Source of the DNA: JBBRBB01 sp963830175
GTDB taxonomy: Bacteria; Bacteroidota; Bacteroidia; Chitinophagales; Chitinophagaceae
DNA length: 64,000 nt
NCBI GenBank assembly: GCA_963830175.1
Contig: CAWHKV010000002.1
Span: forward strand, 620,001 to 684,000
Direction: 5' to 3'
Program-made: the position numbers and the translations under genes
The notes under the pieces: model-generated
What the model was told of the DNA's origin: nothing
Database searches by the model: none
The model's input: only the letters and a program-made list of their open reading frames with translations
Shown here: positions 54,186-62,930 of the stretch, piece after piece
Position numbering within the stretch: the stretch's first letter is position 1
Layout: each line of letters starts with the position of its first letter

Positions 54186-55733
54186 ATGGTTAAAAAAAGA
54201 CAGGTAGTTCAATCAGGTGTCTGGCAGATATTTAATGTAGGCATTAAAACCTTTTCACAATTTGGTTATTATGCCGTTATGGTGCGTATTATGCCAAATG
54301 CAAAAGTTGAACTGGGTATTTTTGCTTTGCTCAACTCCTTCATGAATATTGGTAATATTTTGGGTGATGGTGGTATGGGTGATGCTTTACTGCAGCGAAA
54401 AGAACACGACAAAGAGCATGTAAATGCAACTTTTTATTCTGGATTATTTATTTCCATATTGCTGTACCTTATCATTTTTATAGCAGCACCTTATATCGCA
54501 GATTCCTACGACGAACCAAGCCTTGTCTCAAGCCTAAGAATTTTTACAACGGTCTTTATTTTCGGAGCCATTTCATCAGCCTCTTTAAACCTGCTCCAGA
54601 AGAATTTCCGGTTTAAAAGAATTTTTTATGGTGATGGGTTATTCCTGCTACTATCAAATTTATTAGGTATTTACCTCGCCTGGCAGGGCATGAATTACAT
54701 GGCTTTCGTATGGTCTAACATTTTTTATTTCGTTATAAAAATGATCCTCTTCCTGTATTATGAACCCATTCCTTTAAAAGCCGGTCTTTCAAAAGCTCAC
54801 TGGAAGGAAATGTTCAGTTATGGTGGCGGATTAACACTGATTCGGGTTAATAATTACGTTGCCAATTTTGGTATTGTGCTCGAGGTAGGTAAACTGGTAG
54901 ATAAAGCTACCCTGGGTATCTTCGACCGCACATACCGCATCATGAATATTCCGCAGCGGTTTTTATACGATACCGTACAACGTGTTATGATGCCAGCAAT
55001 GGTAAAGAAAATGGGTGGCAAAAGAGCGGTGTACAGTGTGTTTGAAAAAACACTTTCACTCATGAATTCCATGATGCTTCCTGTTACCTTATTCCTTGTT
55101 CTATTCAGCAAACCGGTTGTGCTTATTCTTCTTGGCAGGGATTGGATGGATGCGGTTATACTCATGCAAATATTTTTTCTTAATCTTCCTTTTAGAATGG
55201 GGTCGAGCCTTGGTGATACACTAATGCGTGCGCATGGATTAATCAGGGTTAACCTGTACAGAAAGATCGTAAACTCAATAGCGGCTTTGCTGTTCATATA
55301 CCTGGGCTATCTATATAACGGTTTAGTGGGCATAGGGTGGGGCGTATTCGCAACTTCATTACTTTCTTATGTTCAGATGATCTTAGTAATTAGAAAAAGG
55401 ATTTTTCCTGAAGAGTGGAAAGAATTATTGTTCAAGCCATTTTATACAGGGTTTAAACTTGCCGTATTATGGGTACTGCCCACTTATATTTTTTACCTGT
55501 TGGCAAAATATTTTGTGATAGATGAAGTTATAACCTTTGTTATAGTTGCCTCTGTTCTTTTTGTAGGTGTAGCCGTTGCGTTTTTAAAGAAACCGGCGCT
55601 TATTGGTAAAGACCTCGCTTACATTCAGGGAGATATAATGGATATGTTTTCCATGAAAAAAGGAAAAGGGAAAAGGAAAAAACCGATGCTTGGCGATGCG
55701 GATACAGAGTTACCTGCGGCGGAAGAGAATTAA
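54186..55733 (+). CDS. Lipopolysaccharide/oligosaccharide flippase (Wzx, MOP superfamily)
   Basis: A 515-residue protein with about 12-14 membrane segments, starting MVKKRQVVQSGVWQIFNVGIKTFSQFGYYAVM and containing the WzxC-type pattern (GIFALLNSFMNIGNILGDGGMGDALLQRKEHD). It flips lipid-linked oligosaccharide across the inner membrane. The C-terminus is basic and charged (KKGKGKRKKP). It lies downstream of a terminator after wzc, so it may need its own promoter or read-through. Not a phage or plasmid gene. Confidence 0.9.
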   Translation: MVKKRQVVQSGVWQIFNVGIKTFSQFGYYAVMVRIMPNAKVELGIFALLNSFMNIGNILGDGGMGDALLQRKEHDKEHVNATFYSGLFISILLYLIIFIAAPYIADSYDEPSLVSSLRIFTTVFIFGAISSASLNLLQKNFRFKRIFYGDGLFLLLSNLLGIYLAWQGMNYMAFVWSNIFYFVIKMILFLYYEPIPLKAGLSKAHWKEMFSYGGGLTLIRVNNYVANFGIVLEVGKLVDKATLGIFDRTYRIMNIPQRFLYDTVQRVMMPAMVKKMGGKRAVYSVFEKTLSLMNSMMLPVTLFLVLFSKPVVLILLGRDWMDAVILMQIFFLNLPFRMGSSLGDTLMRAHGLIRVNLYRKIVNSIAALLFIYLGYLYNGLVGIGWGVFATSLLSYVQMILVIRKRIFPEEWKELLFKPFYTGFKLAVLWVLPTYIFYLLAKYFVIDEVITFVIVASVLFVGVAVAFLKKPALIGKDLAYIQGDIMDMFSMKKGKGKRKKPMLGDADTELPAAEEN

Positions 55734-55821
55734 ATGGGCGATAATAGTTTTAAATAACTTTGAAATTCATTTTTTATAAAGAGGTATTTTTAAACAATGT
55801 CTCTTATTAATTGCAATAATT

Positions 55822-57318
55822 ATGGTTCCTTTAAATGGGTTGCCCCCGACTAACCGGATTACACTAAAAGTTAAAGACATTGTTTTCTGGTTTACCCTAA
55901 TAATTTTTAGTCTTGCATTGTGGACCTCGCTGGTAATGGTCACTGCCATGCCCCTGATCATAATTACCTTACCGATGATCTTGTACGACCGCGCTTACTT
56001 CTTCCCAATATTTATGGCTATTCCCCTTGCGCAGGGCGCCTTCATTTCAGGGGAAATTGATACCGATTCCTTTGCAGAATCTATTGCAATTGCCTCGGTA
56101 TTGCCCTTATTGTTGTACGATATAATTAGTAAGAAAAGTAATGTTGTGCCATACAGGTTCGTGGTGTACTATGTAATTTTTGGATTCTTTATAGTCCTGG
56201 GTGTTTTCGTTTATTACCAGCATACAGATGTAAACTATAAAGGTTTAAATGGTGCGCCGGTATGGAAGGCTGTTGTAAGATCAATAGTAAAATTGTTTAA
56301 AATATCTTTCTTCTTTATTTATTTAAAAGTACTCATCAATTATCCGAAGGCTACACTTTTGCGAACGCTGGATTTTTCCCGGCGAATTGCACCTTTTATT
56401 GTAACAGTTTTAGGTATATACCTCGTTCTATATGGACAAATGAAAAGTGGTGCTTCGACTGCGGGTGCCGATACACTTCAAATGGGGGATGCCCACCACG
56501 GTGCTTTTACCTCGCAACTTTGTTCCTTGGGTATTTTTCTGTATATCACCCTATTTATGAAAGAGAAAATATGGAATAAAATGATTGCAGCAATTGCCAT
56601 CTTACTCATGTTTATAATGATCATGCAAATGGGTTCCAGAAATGGTCTCGTAACTTTTGCCCTTGTTTCTGCGCTGGGATTATATGTAAACCTGAAAGGA
56701 AAACGATTAGACTTTCAGTTCCTTGTATTATTTTTCGTTGGCATAATTGGCGTCATTGGTGTTATTTATTCATTGGATTCACCAACAGTTCAGCGTGCTA
56801 TTTATATGACAGAAGTTGAAGGTGGTGGTAACCGGTGGTATTACTGGGAGGCAGGTTTGGAAGCACTTTCAAGAAATCCATTTTTGGGGTTGGGAGGCGA
56901 TGAATCGTCATCAATTGGTGCGGTAAGTAAATATGCACCGGGCATGTTAGACGATAAGGTAATGCACAACAGTTACCTGGAGATGGCTGTTGAATATGGC
57001 ATTTTCGGTTTAATATTTTATATGGCCTTCCTTTTTATGGTTATGAAGTGGGGGTACAGGTTATTCAAGTTTGGAATGCGGGGGGAGGGAAATCTGATCC
57101 TTACAGCTCCTGCCGTCAGTTATTTAATTTTAATGGTGTCGGCTATATTCGTGAGTCGTATTTGGGAAACGGCAATTTGGTATAACGTGAGCTTTGTACT
57201 TGCTTCAGCCATAGTTTGGGTGTACCCTGAATTTATTAGGCGAAAAAGAATAAATACTTTCTCGCCCATGCAACATCAAATGCAACAATCAAACACGCCA
57301 ATGCCACATCATGTATAA
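55822..57318 (+). CDS. O-antigen ligase/polymerase family protein
   Basis: A 498-residue membrane protein with about 11-12 hydrophobic segments. The Wzy_C-type region shows QMGSRNGLVTFALVSALGLY and, in the loop, NPFLGLGGDESS and MHNSYLEMAVEYGIFGLIFY, the typical conserved residues of O-antigen ligases and polymerases. It polymerises or ligates the exported polysaccharide. It is the last gene of the EPS export group, with a terminator at 57325. Distinguishing ligase (WaaL) from polymerase (Wzy) is not possible from sequence. Confidence 0.88.
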   Translation: MVPLNGLPPTNRITLKVKDIVFWFTLIIFSLALWTSLVMVTAMPLIIITLPMILYDRAYFFPIFMAIPLAQGAFISGEIDTDSFAESIAIASVLPLLLYDIISKKSNVVPYRFVVYYVIFGFFIVLGVFVYYQHTDVNYKGLNGAPVWKAVVRSIVKLFKISFFFIYLKVLINYPKATLLRTLDFSRRIAPFIVTVLGIYLVLYGQMKSGASTAGADTLQMGDAHHGAFTSQLCSLGIFLYITLFMKEKIWNKMIAAIAILLMFIMIMQMGSRNGLVTFALVSALGLYVNLKGKRLDFQFLVLFFVGIIGVIGVIYSLDSPTVQRAIYMTEVEGGGNRWYYWEAGLEALSRNPFLGLGGDESSSIGAVSKYAPGMLDDKVMHNSYLEMAVEYGIFGLIFYMAFLFMVMKWGYRLFKFGMRGEGNLILTAPAVSYLILMVSAIFVSRIWETAIWYNVSFVLASAIVWVYPEFIRRKRINTFSPMQHQMQQSNTPMPHHV

Positions 57319-57324
57319 ATATTT

Positions 57325-57350
57325 AAAAGCGCCTCATGGCGCTTTTTTTT
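57325..57350 (+). terminator. Rho-independent terminator after the O-antigen ligase gene
   Basis: AAAAGCGCC (57325-57333) pairs with GGCGCTTTT (57338-57346) over TCAT, followed by T. Confidence 0.92.
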
Positions 57351-57377
57351 AGTACCTGGGCAAAATAAATTCAATTT

Positions 57378-57404
57378 TTGCATGATTAAACTTTGTATAA
57401 TTTG
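57378..57404 (+). promoter_or_regulatory. Probable promoter of chrA
   Basis: TTG (57378-57380), 17-base spacer, TAATTTG (57398-57404), one base short of TAnnTTTG. It lies 17 bases before the chrA ATG. Confidence 0.35.
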
Positions 57405-57420
57405 TGAGTAATTTAATCTC

Positions 57421-58599
57421 ATGCAGCCTTCTCCAGAAAAACCTTCGTATTCACTTACCCAGCTTGTTTTATATTTTTTAAAATTGGGATATTCTGGTTT
57501 TGGAGGTCCGGTAGCCCTCGTTGGATATATGAACCGCGACCTGGTTGAAAAAAGGAAATGGATTTCTGAAGAAGATTACAAAGAAGGATTGGCACTTGCA
57601 CAACTAGCTCCCGGCCCGTTAGCTGCCCAGCTGGGCATTTATATTGGTTTTATACATTATGGAATTTTGGGAGCTACGCTGGCAGGGATAGCCTTTGTAA
57701 TTCCGTCATTTATAATGGTTGTTGTAATTGGTATCGCTTACAAAATATATGGAGGACTTCCATGGATGCAGGCTATTTTTTATGGAGTGGGCGCGGCAGT
57801 GATAGGCATTATTGCAGTAAGCGCTTATAAACTCACTGCAAAGTCTGTAAGTAAGTTTGATGCTAAATCAGTATCATCAAACTGGTTGCTATGGGTGTTT
57901 TATATTATGGCTGCAGTAATAACAATTATTACCCAGACCGAAGAGGTTTTATTGTTCGTAGCTGCAGGGGTTATTTATATGATGATAAAAGCGCCACCGG
58001 CATGGATTCGTAAACCAGCCTCTCTTCCTTCCATAATTTTATTGAGTGCCGGTTTTTGGGAATATGAATCTGGCACACTAATGCAGATAGCCTGGTTTTT
58101 TACCAAGGCAGGTGCCTTTGTTTTTGGAAGCGGGCTTGCAATTGTACCCTTCCTTCATGGTGGTGTGGTAACAGAAATGCACTGGCTTGATGAACACCAG
58201 TTTGTTGATGCAGTGGCTGTAGCAATGATAACCCCCGGCCCGGTTGTAATAACTGTTGGCTTTATTGGATACCTGGTTGCTGGTTTTCCTGGGGCTGCGG
58301 TAGCTTCGCTTGCCACCTTTTTACCATGCTACCTGTTTACTATTATTCCAGCCCCGTATTTTAAAAAAATTGCAAAGAACAAATCGATCAAAGCATTTGT
58401 AGATGGTATTACGGCTACCGTTATCGGCGCACTTTCAGGTGCTGTAATAGTTATTGCAGGCAGAAGTATTATTGATATTACCACAGCTTTAATAGCCCTT
58501 GCTGCTATCCTAACTTTGGTGTACGTAAAAAAAATAAATGAACCTTATATAATACTTGGTGCTGCTATTATTGGTATTCTTTTAAAATCAGTTTTATAG
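57421..58599 (+). CDS. chrA: Chromate transporter family protein (CHR)
   Basis: A 392-residue membrane protein made of two homologous halves. The first half has LGYSGFGGPVALVGYMNRDLVEKRKW and LAQLAPGPLAAQLGIYIG; the second has FGSGLAIVPFLHGGVVTEMHWL and VAMITPGPVVITVGFIGYL. Homologues export chromate in exchange for other ions and give chromate resistance, but in many bacteria the substrate is unproven. It is followed by an Rrf2 regulator gene. Confidence 0.93.
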   Translation: MQPSPEKPSYSLTQLVLYFLKLGYSGFGGPVALVGYMNRDLVEKRKWISEEDYKEGLALAQLAPGPLAAQLGIYIGFIHYGILGATLAGIAFVIPSFIMVVVIGIAYKIYGGLPWMQAIFYGVGAAVIGIIAVSAYKLTAKSVSKFDAKSVSSNWLLWVFYIMAAVITIITQTEEVLLFVAAGVIYMMIKAPPAWIRKPASLPSIILLSAGFWEYESGTLMQIAWFFTKAGAFVFGSGLAIVPFLHGGVVTEMHWLDEHQFVDAVAVAMITPGPVVITVGFIGYLVAGFPGAAVASLATFLPCYLFTIIPAPYFKKIAKNKSIKAFVDGITATVIGALSGAVIVIAGRSIIDITTALIALAAILTLVYVKKINEPYIILGAAIIGILLKSVL

Positions 58600-58702
58600 A
58601 GGGCATGAATTTTAAACATTTCATCAGTCATTTGTTATAATATCACCAGTTGTTGGTTATATAAATATTAATTGTTTTTTTTGCCCGGTGCAAAAAATCT
58701 AA

Positions 58703-58723
58703 ATTGACTGGTTAATAGTCAAT
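58703..58723 (+). promoter_or_regulatory. Candidate Rrf2 operator (ATTGACT-N7-AGTCAAT)
   Basis: A perfect 7-base inverted repeat (58703-58709 and 58717-58723) sits 17 bases before the Rrf2 ATG. The GACT/AGTC half-sites resemble those in IscR-type boxes (YYGACT-N5-AGTCRR), but the spacer is 7 instead of 5. It may be an autoregulatory site that also controls chrA or the porin gene. Confidence 0.45.
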
Positions 58724-58740
58724 ACAAAGGATGAAATAAG

Positions 58741-59181
58741 ATGATCTCCAAAAAAACTAAATACGCCATAAACGCGCTTGTTTACCTTGCCCGGGAATAT
58801 AAATTGAACGAACCTGTTCAAATTAGCAGAATTGCAGAAAGTGAACGCATTCCCCGCAAATTTCTTGAAGCTATTTTACTTGATTTAAGAAATGCAGGTA
58901 TGTTGAATAGTAAGAAAGGAAAAATGGGAGGGTATTATCTTCAAAAAACGCCGGAAGAAATTAATATTGCCGATGTTATGCGCTTATTCGATGGTCCTAT
59001 TGCATTGTTACCCTGCGTAGCGCATAAATATTATGAAAGGTGTGATGAGTGCATAGATGAAAATGTATGTGGAATAAGGAGTGTTTTTGCTGATGTGAGA
59101 AATGATACCGTACTGTTACTGAAAAAAGCCACACTGGCTGAAATTATTAAACGTTCCGATTCTTTAAATCACCCAAAATAA
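58741..59181 (+). CDS. Rrf2-family transcriptional regulator
   Basis: A 146-residue winged-helix regulator (MISKKTKYAINALVYLAREY, RIAESERIPRKFLEAILLDL, GMLNSKKGKMGGYYL). Cys92, Cys101, Cys104 and Cys110 lie in the region that holds the Fe-S cysteines of IscR/NsrR-like members, so a cluster or redox sensor is plausible. The inverted repeat at 58703-58723 may be its operator. Neighbours are ChrA and an alginate-export-type porin; control of these is inference. Confidence 0.92.
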   Translation: MISKKTKYAINALVYLAREYKLNEPVQISRIAESERIPRKFLEAILLDLRNAGMLNSKKGKMGGYYLQKTPEEINIADVMRLFDGPIALLPCVAHKYYERCDECIDENVCGIRSVFADVRNDTVLLLKKATLAEIIKRSDSLNHPK

Positions 59182-59228
59182 AATTTAAAAAAATTTGATT
59201 TTAATTCCTATAATTCCGATAGATATTA

Positions 59229-59236
59229 TATATTTG
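59229..59236 (+). promoter_or_regulatory. -7 element before the porin gene
   Basis: TATATTTG matches TAnnTTTG and lies 17 bases before the ATG at 59254. No TTG is seen at -33; the upstream spacer carries the direct repeat AATTCC-TAT-AATTCC (59202-59216). Confidence 0.4.
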
Positions 59237-59253
59237 AGTATTCAATTGATTTT

Positions 59254-60621
59254 ATGCAACCAAAAACACTATTTTTTATAATCTGTTCTTTTATTATGTG
59301 GAGTGCCAAAGCGCAAGACTCAGGCAATACTGCTAAACCTGCGGCAAATGCAGATACAACCAAAAAAATTATTAAACCAAACACCCTTATTATTTCTGCC
59401 GACCTCAGGGTTCGAACAGAAGTAAGGCATGGTTACAGGGTTTTACCAACTACCGATACTTTACCGGCTGTTTTTACAAACCAACGCACCCGGTTAAATT
59501 TTGATTATAAAAATAAAAATTTTGACCTCTATGCTTCGTTGCAGGATGCAAGGGTATGGGGGCAGCAGGACCCACGGCAGGGGCAGGGTACCGTAACCCC
59601 GGTAGAAAATACCACGTACCCTTTATATATGTTTGAAATTTATGCCGAACCCCACTTTACAGACCGCATATCTGTAAGAATAGGCAGGCAAAGGGTGATG
59701 TATGATAATCAACGCTTGTTTGCTGAAAACGATTGGAGGCTCGTAGCAAATTCTCACGATGCGGTGCGGTTTATTTATAACAATAAGACCAATTTTTCTA
59801 CCGAGTTATTAGGTGCATTTAACCAATATGGTGAAAATAATTTTACTACCAATTATAAACCCGTTGGTTTTAGTAATTACAAGGTTTTATTGGTGCATTA
59901 CCTTAATTATAAGCTAAACAAAGAGTTTACGCTTACTACAATTAATGCCGCAGATGGTTACCAGAGTTCACGCAATTACAAAACCACAAATATGCGTTTG
60001 ACCAGTGGTGGAAGAATTGAGTACAACAAAAACCAATGGTATGCAACGATTAGCAGTTATTACCAATACGGTAAAGACTCCGCAGGTAAATCACTTTCTG
60101 CACACTTTGTTCAACCTGAAATAAAGTATACCGGCAAATTCTTGTCAGTTCGGTTAGGGGCTGAGTATTTCAGCGGACAGGATTCAACCGAAAAAGAAAA
60201 AGAGAACAACTTTGTTCCATTGTATGGGGTTGCCCACAGGTTTAATGGCAATATGGATTTTTTTACGTCCTTTCCCGGCGATCTTAACAATGGAGGTTTA
60301 ATAAATCCTTACCTCATGTTTCAATACCAGAGCAAGAATAAAAGACTAACTCTACGCCAGGAAAATCATCTTTTCTATTCCCAATCCAACTCAGGTTTAA
60401 AAAGTTCTGCCAGTGATAGTAAGTATCTGGGCTACGAGTTTGATTCAAGGTTGAACTATAAAATGCTTGATAACATTATGGACCTTGAAACCGGCTTTAG
60501 CTGGGCATCTGTAACAGAATCAATGTACGTTGTAAAAAAATCAGGAGAGAAAGGTGCATTCCCCTGGTGGTATTATGTTAGTATAAGGTTTACTCCGGCA
60601 TTAGGGAAATTTAATTTTTAA
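59254..60621 (+). CDS. Alginate-export-family outer membrane porin
   Basis: A 455-residue beta-barrel protein (signal peptide to about residue 20, WSAKAQD). The domain starts ISADLRVRTEVRHGYRVLPTTDTLPAVFTNQRTRLNFDYKNKNFDLYASLQDARVWGQQDP and has IRIGRQRVMYDNQRLFAENDWR, both typical of Alginate_exp family barrels. It may export or import a charged polysaccharide or act as a general porin; no alginate genes are present. It ends in a strand with aromatic girdle, and a terminator follows. Confidence 0.88.
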   Translation: MQPKTLFFIICSFIMWSAKAQDSGNTAKPAANADTTKKIIKPNTLIISADLRVRTEVRHGYRVLPTTDTLPAVFTNQRTRLNFDYKNKNFDLYASLQDARVWGQQDPRQGQGTVTPVENTTYPLYMFEIYAEPHFTDRISVRIGRQRVMYDNQRLFAENDWRLVANSHDAVRFIYNNKTNFSTELLGAFNQYGENNFTTNYKPVGFSNYKVLLVHYLNYKLNKEFTLTTINAADGYQSSRNYKTTNMRLTSGGRIEYNKNQWYATISSYYQYGKDSAGKSLSAHFVQPEIKYTGKFLSVRLGAEYFSGQDSTEKEKENNFVPLYGVAHRFNGNMDFFTSFPGDLNNGGLINPYLMFQYQSKNKRLTLRQENHLFYSQSNSGLKSSASDSKYLGYEFDSRLNYKMLDNIMDLETGFSWASVTESMYVVKKSGEKGAFPWWYYVSIRFTPALGKFNF

Positions 60622-60692
60622 TTTTCATGGAGCTCTCAATAGATTCTATTTAAAAAATTATAAAGGTTGTGGATTTTTCGGATTTAAATTAC

Positions 60693-60726
60693 CGGGCTGC
60701 CTGTTTAGGCGGTCCGTTTTTTTTAT
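60693..60726 (+). terminator. Rho-independent terminator after the porin gene
   Basis: CGGGCTGCC (60693-60701) pairs with GGCGGTCCG (60708-60716) with two G-T pairs, followed by eight T. Confidence 0.85.
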
Positions 60727-60779
60727 GCACAGTTTATTACCGTAGCTTGTCAATATGATTACTTTATTACCTTGCAACC

Positions 60780-61592
60780 ATGAAGGAATACTTGAATTTA
60801 TTACAGCATATTGAAGAAAATGGCGTAGTTAAAACAGACCGTACAGGTACCGGTACAAAAAGCTGTTTCGGATACCAGATGCGTTTTAATTTACAAGACG
60901 GGTTTCCCCTGGTTACAACAAAAAAACTCCACGTAAAAAGTATTATTCATGAACTGTTGTGGTTTTTAAAAGGCGAGACAAACATTGGTTATTTAAAAGA
61001 AAACCAGGTTAGAATCTGGGATGAATGGGCTGATGAAAATGGTGACCTCGGACCAGTTTATGGAAAACAATGGCGTAATTGGCAAGGCAATGACGGAACT
61101 ATTACAGACCAGGTTAAAGAAGCGATTCACCAAATAAAAAATAATCCTGACAGCCGCCGGATAATTATAAGTGCATGGAACGTGGGCGAATTATCGAAAA
61201 TGGCTTTGATGCCCTGCCATGTGTTGTTTCAGTTTTATGTGACTCCCGAAACTGCAAATAGCAGGGCAAAATTATCTTGCCAGTTATACCAGCGCAGTGC
61301 TGATGTTTTTTTGGGTGTGCCTTTCAATATAGCATCTTATGCATTACTTACTATGATGATGGCGCAGGTTTGTGATCTTGATGCCGGTGAATTTATTCAC
61401 ACTTTTGGTGATGTGCATCTATATAGCAACCATTACGAGCAGGCCAATCTTCAACTTACCAGACAGCCTTTCGATCTTCCTACTATGAAGCTCAATCCTG
61501 CCGTAAAAGATATTTTTGATTTTACTTTTAACGATTTCAAACTTGAGAATTATTCCTGTCACCCTTCAATTAAAGCACCTGTTGCTGTATAA
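60780..61592 (+). CDS. thyA: Thymidylate synthase
   Basis: A 270-residue enzyme converting dUMP to dTMP with methylene-tetrahydrofolate. DRTGTGTKSCFGYQMRF, FPLVTTKKLH, the catalytic Cys146 in MALMPCHVLFQFYV, RSADVFLGVPFNIASYALL and THTFGDVHLYSNH-type ends (FIHTFGDVHLYSNHYEQ) match the family. It is followed by folA after 6 bases; the pair keeps the folate cycle coupled. Confidence 0.97.
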   Translation: MKEYLNLLQHIEENGVVKTDRTGTGTKSCFGYQMRFNLQDGFPLVTTKKLHVKSIIHELLWFLKGETNIGYLKENQVRIWDEWADENGDLGPVYGKQWRNWQGNDGTITDQVKEAIHQIKNNPDSRRIIISAWNVGELSKMALMPCHVLFQFYVTPETANSRAKLSCQLYQRSADVFLGVPFNIASYALLTMMMAQVCDLDAGEFIHTFGDVHLYSNHYEQANLQLTRQPFDLPTMKLNPAVKDIFDFTFNDFKLENYSCHPSIKAPVAV

Positions 61593-61598
61593 ATAATT

Positions 61599-62108
61599 AT
61601 GATCTTAAGTTTAGTGGTGGCTGCATCAACTAATAACGCCATTGGTAAAGACAATAAGTTGTTATGGCATTTACCCAATGACCTCCGTTTCTTTAAAAAT
61701 ACCACCTGGGCCATGCCCGTGCTTATGGGAAGAAAAACCCTGGCATCCCTTAATGGAAAACCCTTAAAGGGTCGAATGAATTTAGTACTTACTACTAAAA
61801 AAGATTTTGAGTCAGAAGGTGTAACCGTTGTTCATTCTATAAAGGAAGCAATAGCAATAGCAGCACAACATAATTATAAAGAATTGATGATATTGGGCGG
61901 GGGCGAAGTATATAAGCATACAATTCATTTGGCAGATAAGATCTACTTAACCCGGGTACATCATGTGTTTGGTGATGCAGATACTTTTTTCCCTGCTTTT
62001 GATGAGGGAAACTGGCAATTGATTATGGATAAGCCGCATAAGAAGGACGATAAGCATGCGTATGATTACAGCTTCCAGGTATGGCAAAAAAAAGAATCAG
62101 TTTCATAA
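61599..62108 (+). CDS. folA: Dihydrofolate reductase
   Basis: A 169-residue enzyme regenerating tetrahydrofolate. SLVVAASTNNAIGKDNKLLWHLPNDLRFFK, PVLMGRKTLASL, ILGGGEVYKHTIHLADKIYLTRV and DADTFFP give the standard NADPH and folate contacts. It follows thyA by 6 bases and precedes a methyltransferase gene whose ATG lies 10 bases after the stop. Confidence 0.97.
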   Translation: MILSLVVAASTNNAIGKDNKLLWHLPNDLRFFKNTTWAMPVLMGRKTLASLNGKPLKGRMNLVLTTKKDFESEGVTVVHSIKEAIAIAAQHNYKELMILGGGEVYKHTIHLADKIYLTRVHHVFGDADTFFPAFDEGNWQLIMDKPHKKDDKHAYDYSFQVWQKKESVS

Positions 62109-62118
62109 AAAAAATCGA

Positions 62119-62919
62119 ATGTATTCAAGGCTTCAGTTAGCAAAAAAATACCTGGAATATTATATATCAGCAAAGAATGGAAAGGGGCATGGGGTGCATT
62201 CCCCTTTTGTTTTCGATTTTATTACAAAAGTTTTAAATGATTATACGGAATACCCCTGCTATAGCCAGATTGAAAAGGTGCGTAAAGAAATGTTGCAAAC
62301 CAAAACCACTGTACAGGTAGAAGATTTTGGTGCAGGTTCAGTAACAGGTAATATAAAAGAACGCAAAGTTTCAACTATTGCCTCTTCTGCGCTAAAACCA
62401 AAAAAGTTTTCCCAATTACTTTTCAGAATTGCCCAATATTATAAGACAGAAAATATTATAGAACTGGGTACATCGCTCGGTATAACAACATCATACCTTG
62501 CTTCAGCTTATGCAAAATCTCAGGTAACTACTATGGAAGGGTCAGAAAATATTGCCTCTCTTGCAAAGAGCAATTTTTCAAAACTTAATTTAAAAAACAT
62601 TAAAAGCGTGGTAGGCAATTTCGATGAAATATTGCAACCCTATCTTTTACAATTAAGCAAACCGGTTGATCTTGCTTTTATTGACGGCAACCATCGAAAG
62701 CAGCCAACAATAGATTATTTTAATATTCTAAAGCCATATATTTCAGACAACAGCATTTTGATCTTTGATGATATTCACTGGAGCGCTGAAATGGAAGAAG
62801 CATGGAAGGTTATAACCGGGGATGCATCTGTAACTTTAAGCATAGATTTGTTTTTTATAGGTATTGTTTTTTTTAGAAAAGAACAAAAGTCCAGGCAACA
62901 ATTTATCATCAGGTTTTAA
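62119..62919 (+). CDS. Class I SAM-dependent methyltransferase (O-methyltransferase-like)
   Basis: A 266-residue protein starting MYSRLQLAKKYLEYYISAKNGKG. The SAM-binding motif I is NIIELGTSLGITTSYLASAY, followed by TTMEGSENIASLAKSNFSKL and LAFIDGNHRKQPTIDYFNIL with DDIHWSAEMEEAW; this is the COMT-like family. The acceptor is unknown. The longer frame from 62056 is a read-through inside folA and is rejected. Confidence 0.88.
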   Translation: MYSRLQLAKKYLEYYISAKNGKGHGVHSPFVFDFITKVLNDYTEYPCYSQIEKVRKEMLQTKTTVQVEDFGAGSVTGNIKERKVSTIASSALKPKKFSQLLFRIAQYYKTENIIELGTSLGITTSYLASAYAKSQVTTMEGSENIASLAKSNFSKLNLKNIKSVVGNFDEILQPYLLQLSKPVDLAFIDGNHRKQPTIDYFNILKPYISDNSILIFDDIHWSAEMEEAWKVITGDASVTLSIDLFFIGIVFFRKEQKSRQQFIIRF

Positions 62920-62930
62920 AAAAATCTCTC

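Noticed and set aside
54854..55297. 147-codon minus-strand frame opposite the flippase gene
   Set aside because: Lies entirely inside a clear membrane-protein gene on the other strand; composition is typical of an antisense frame.
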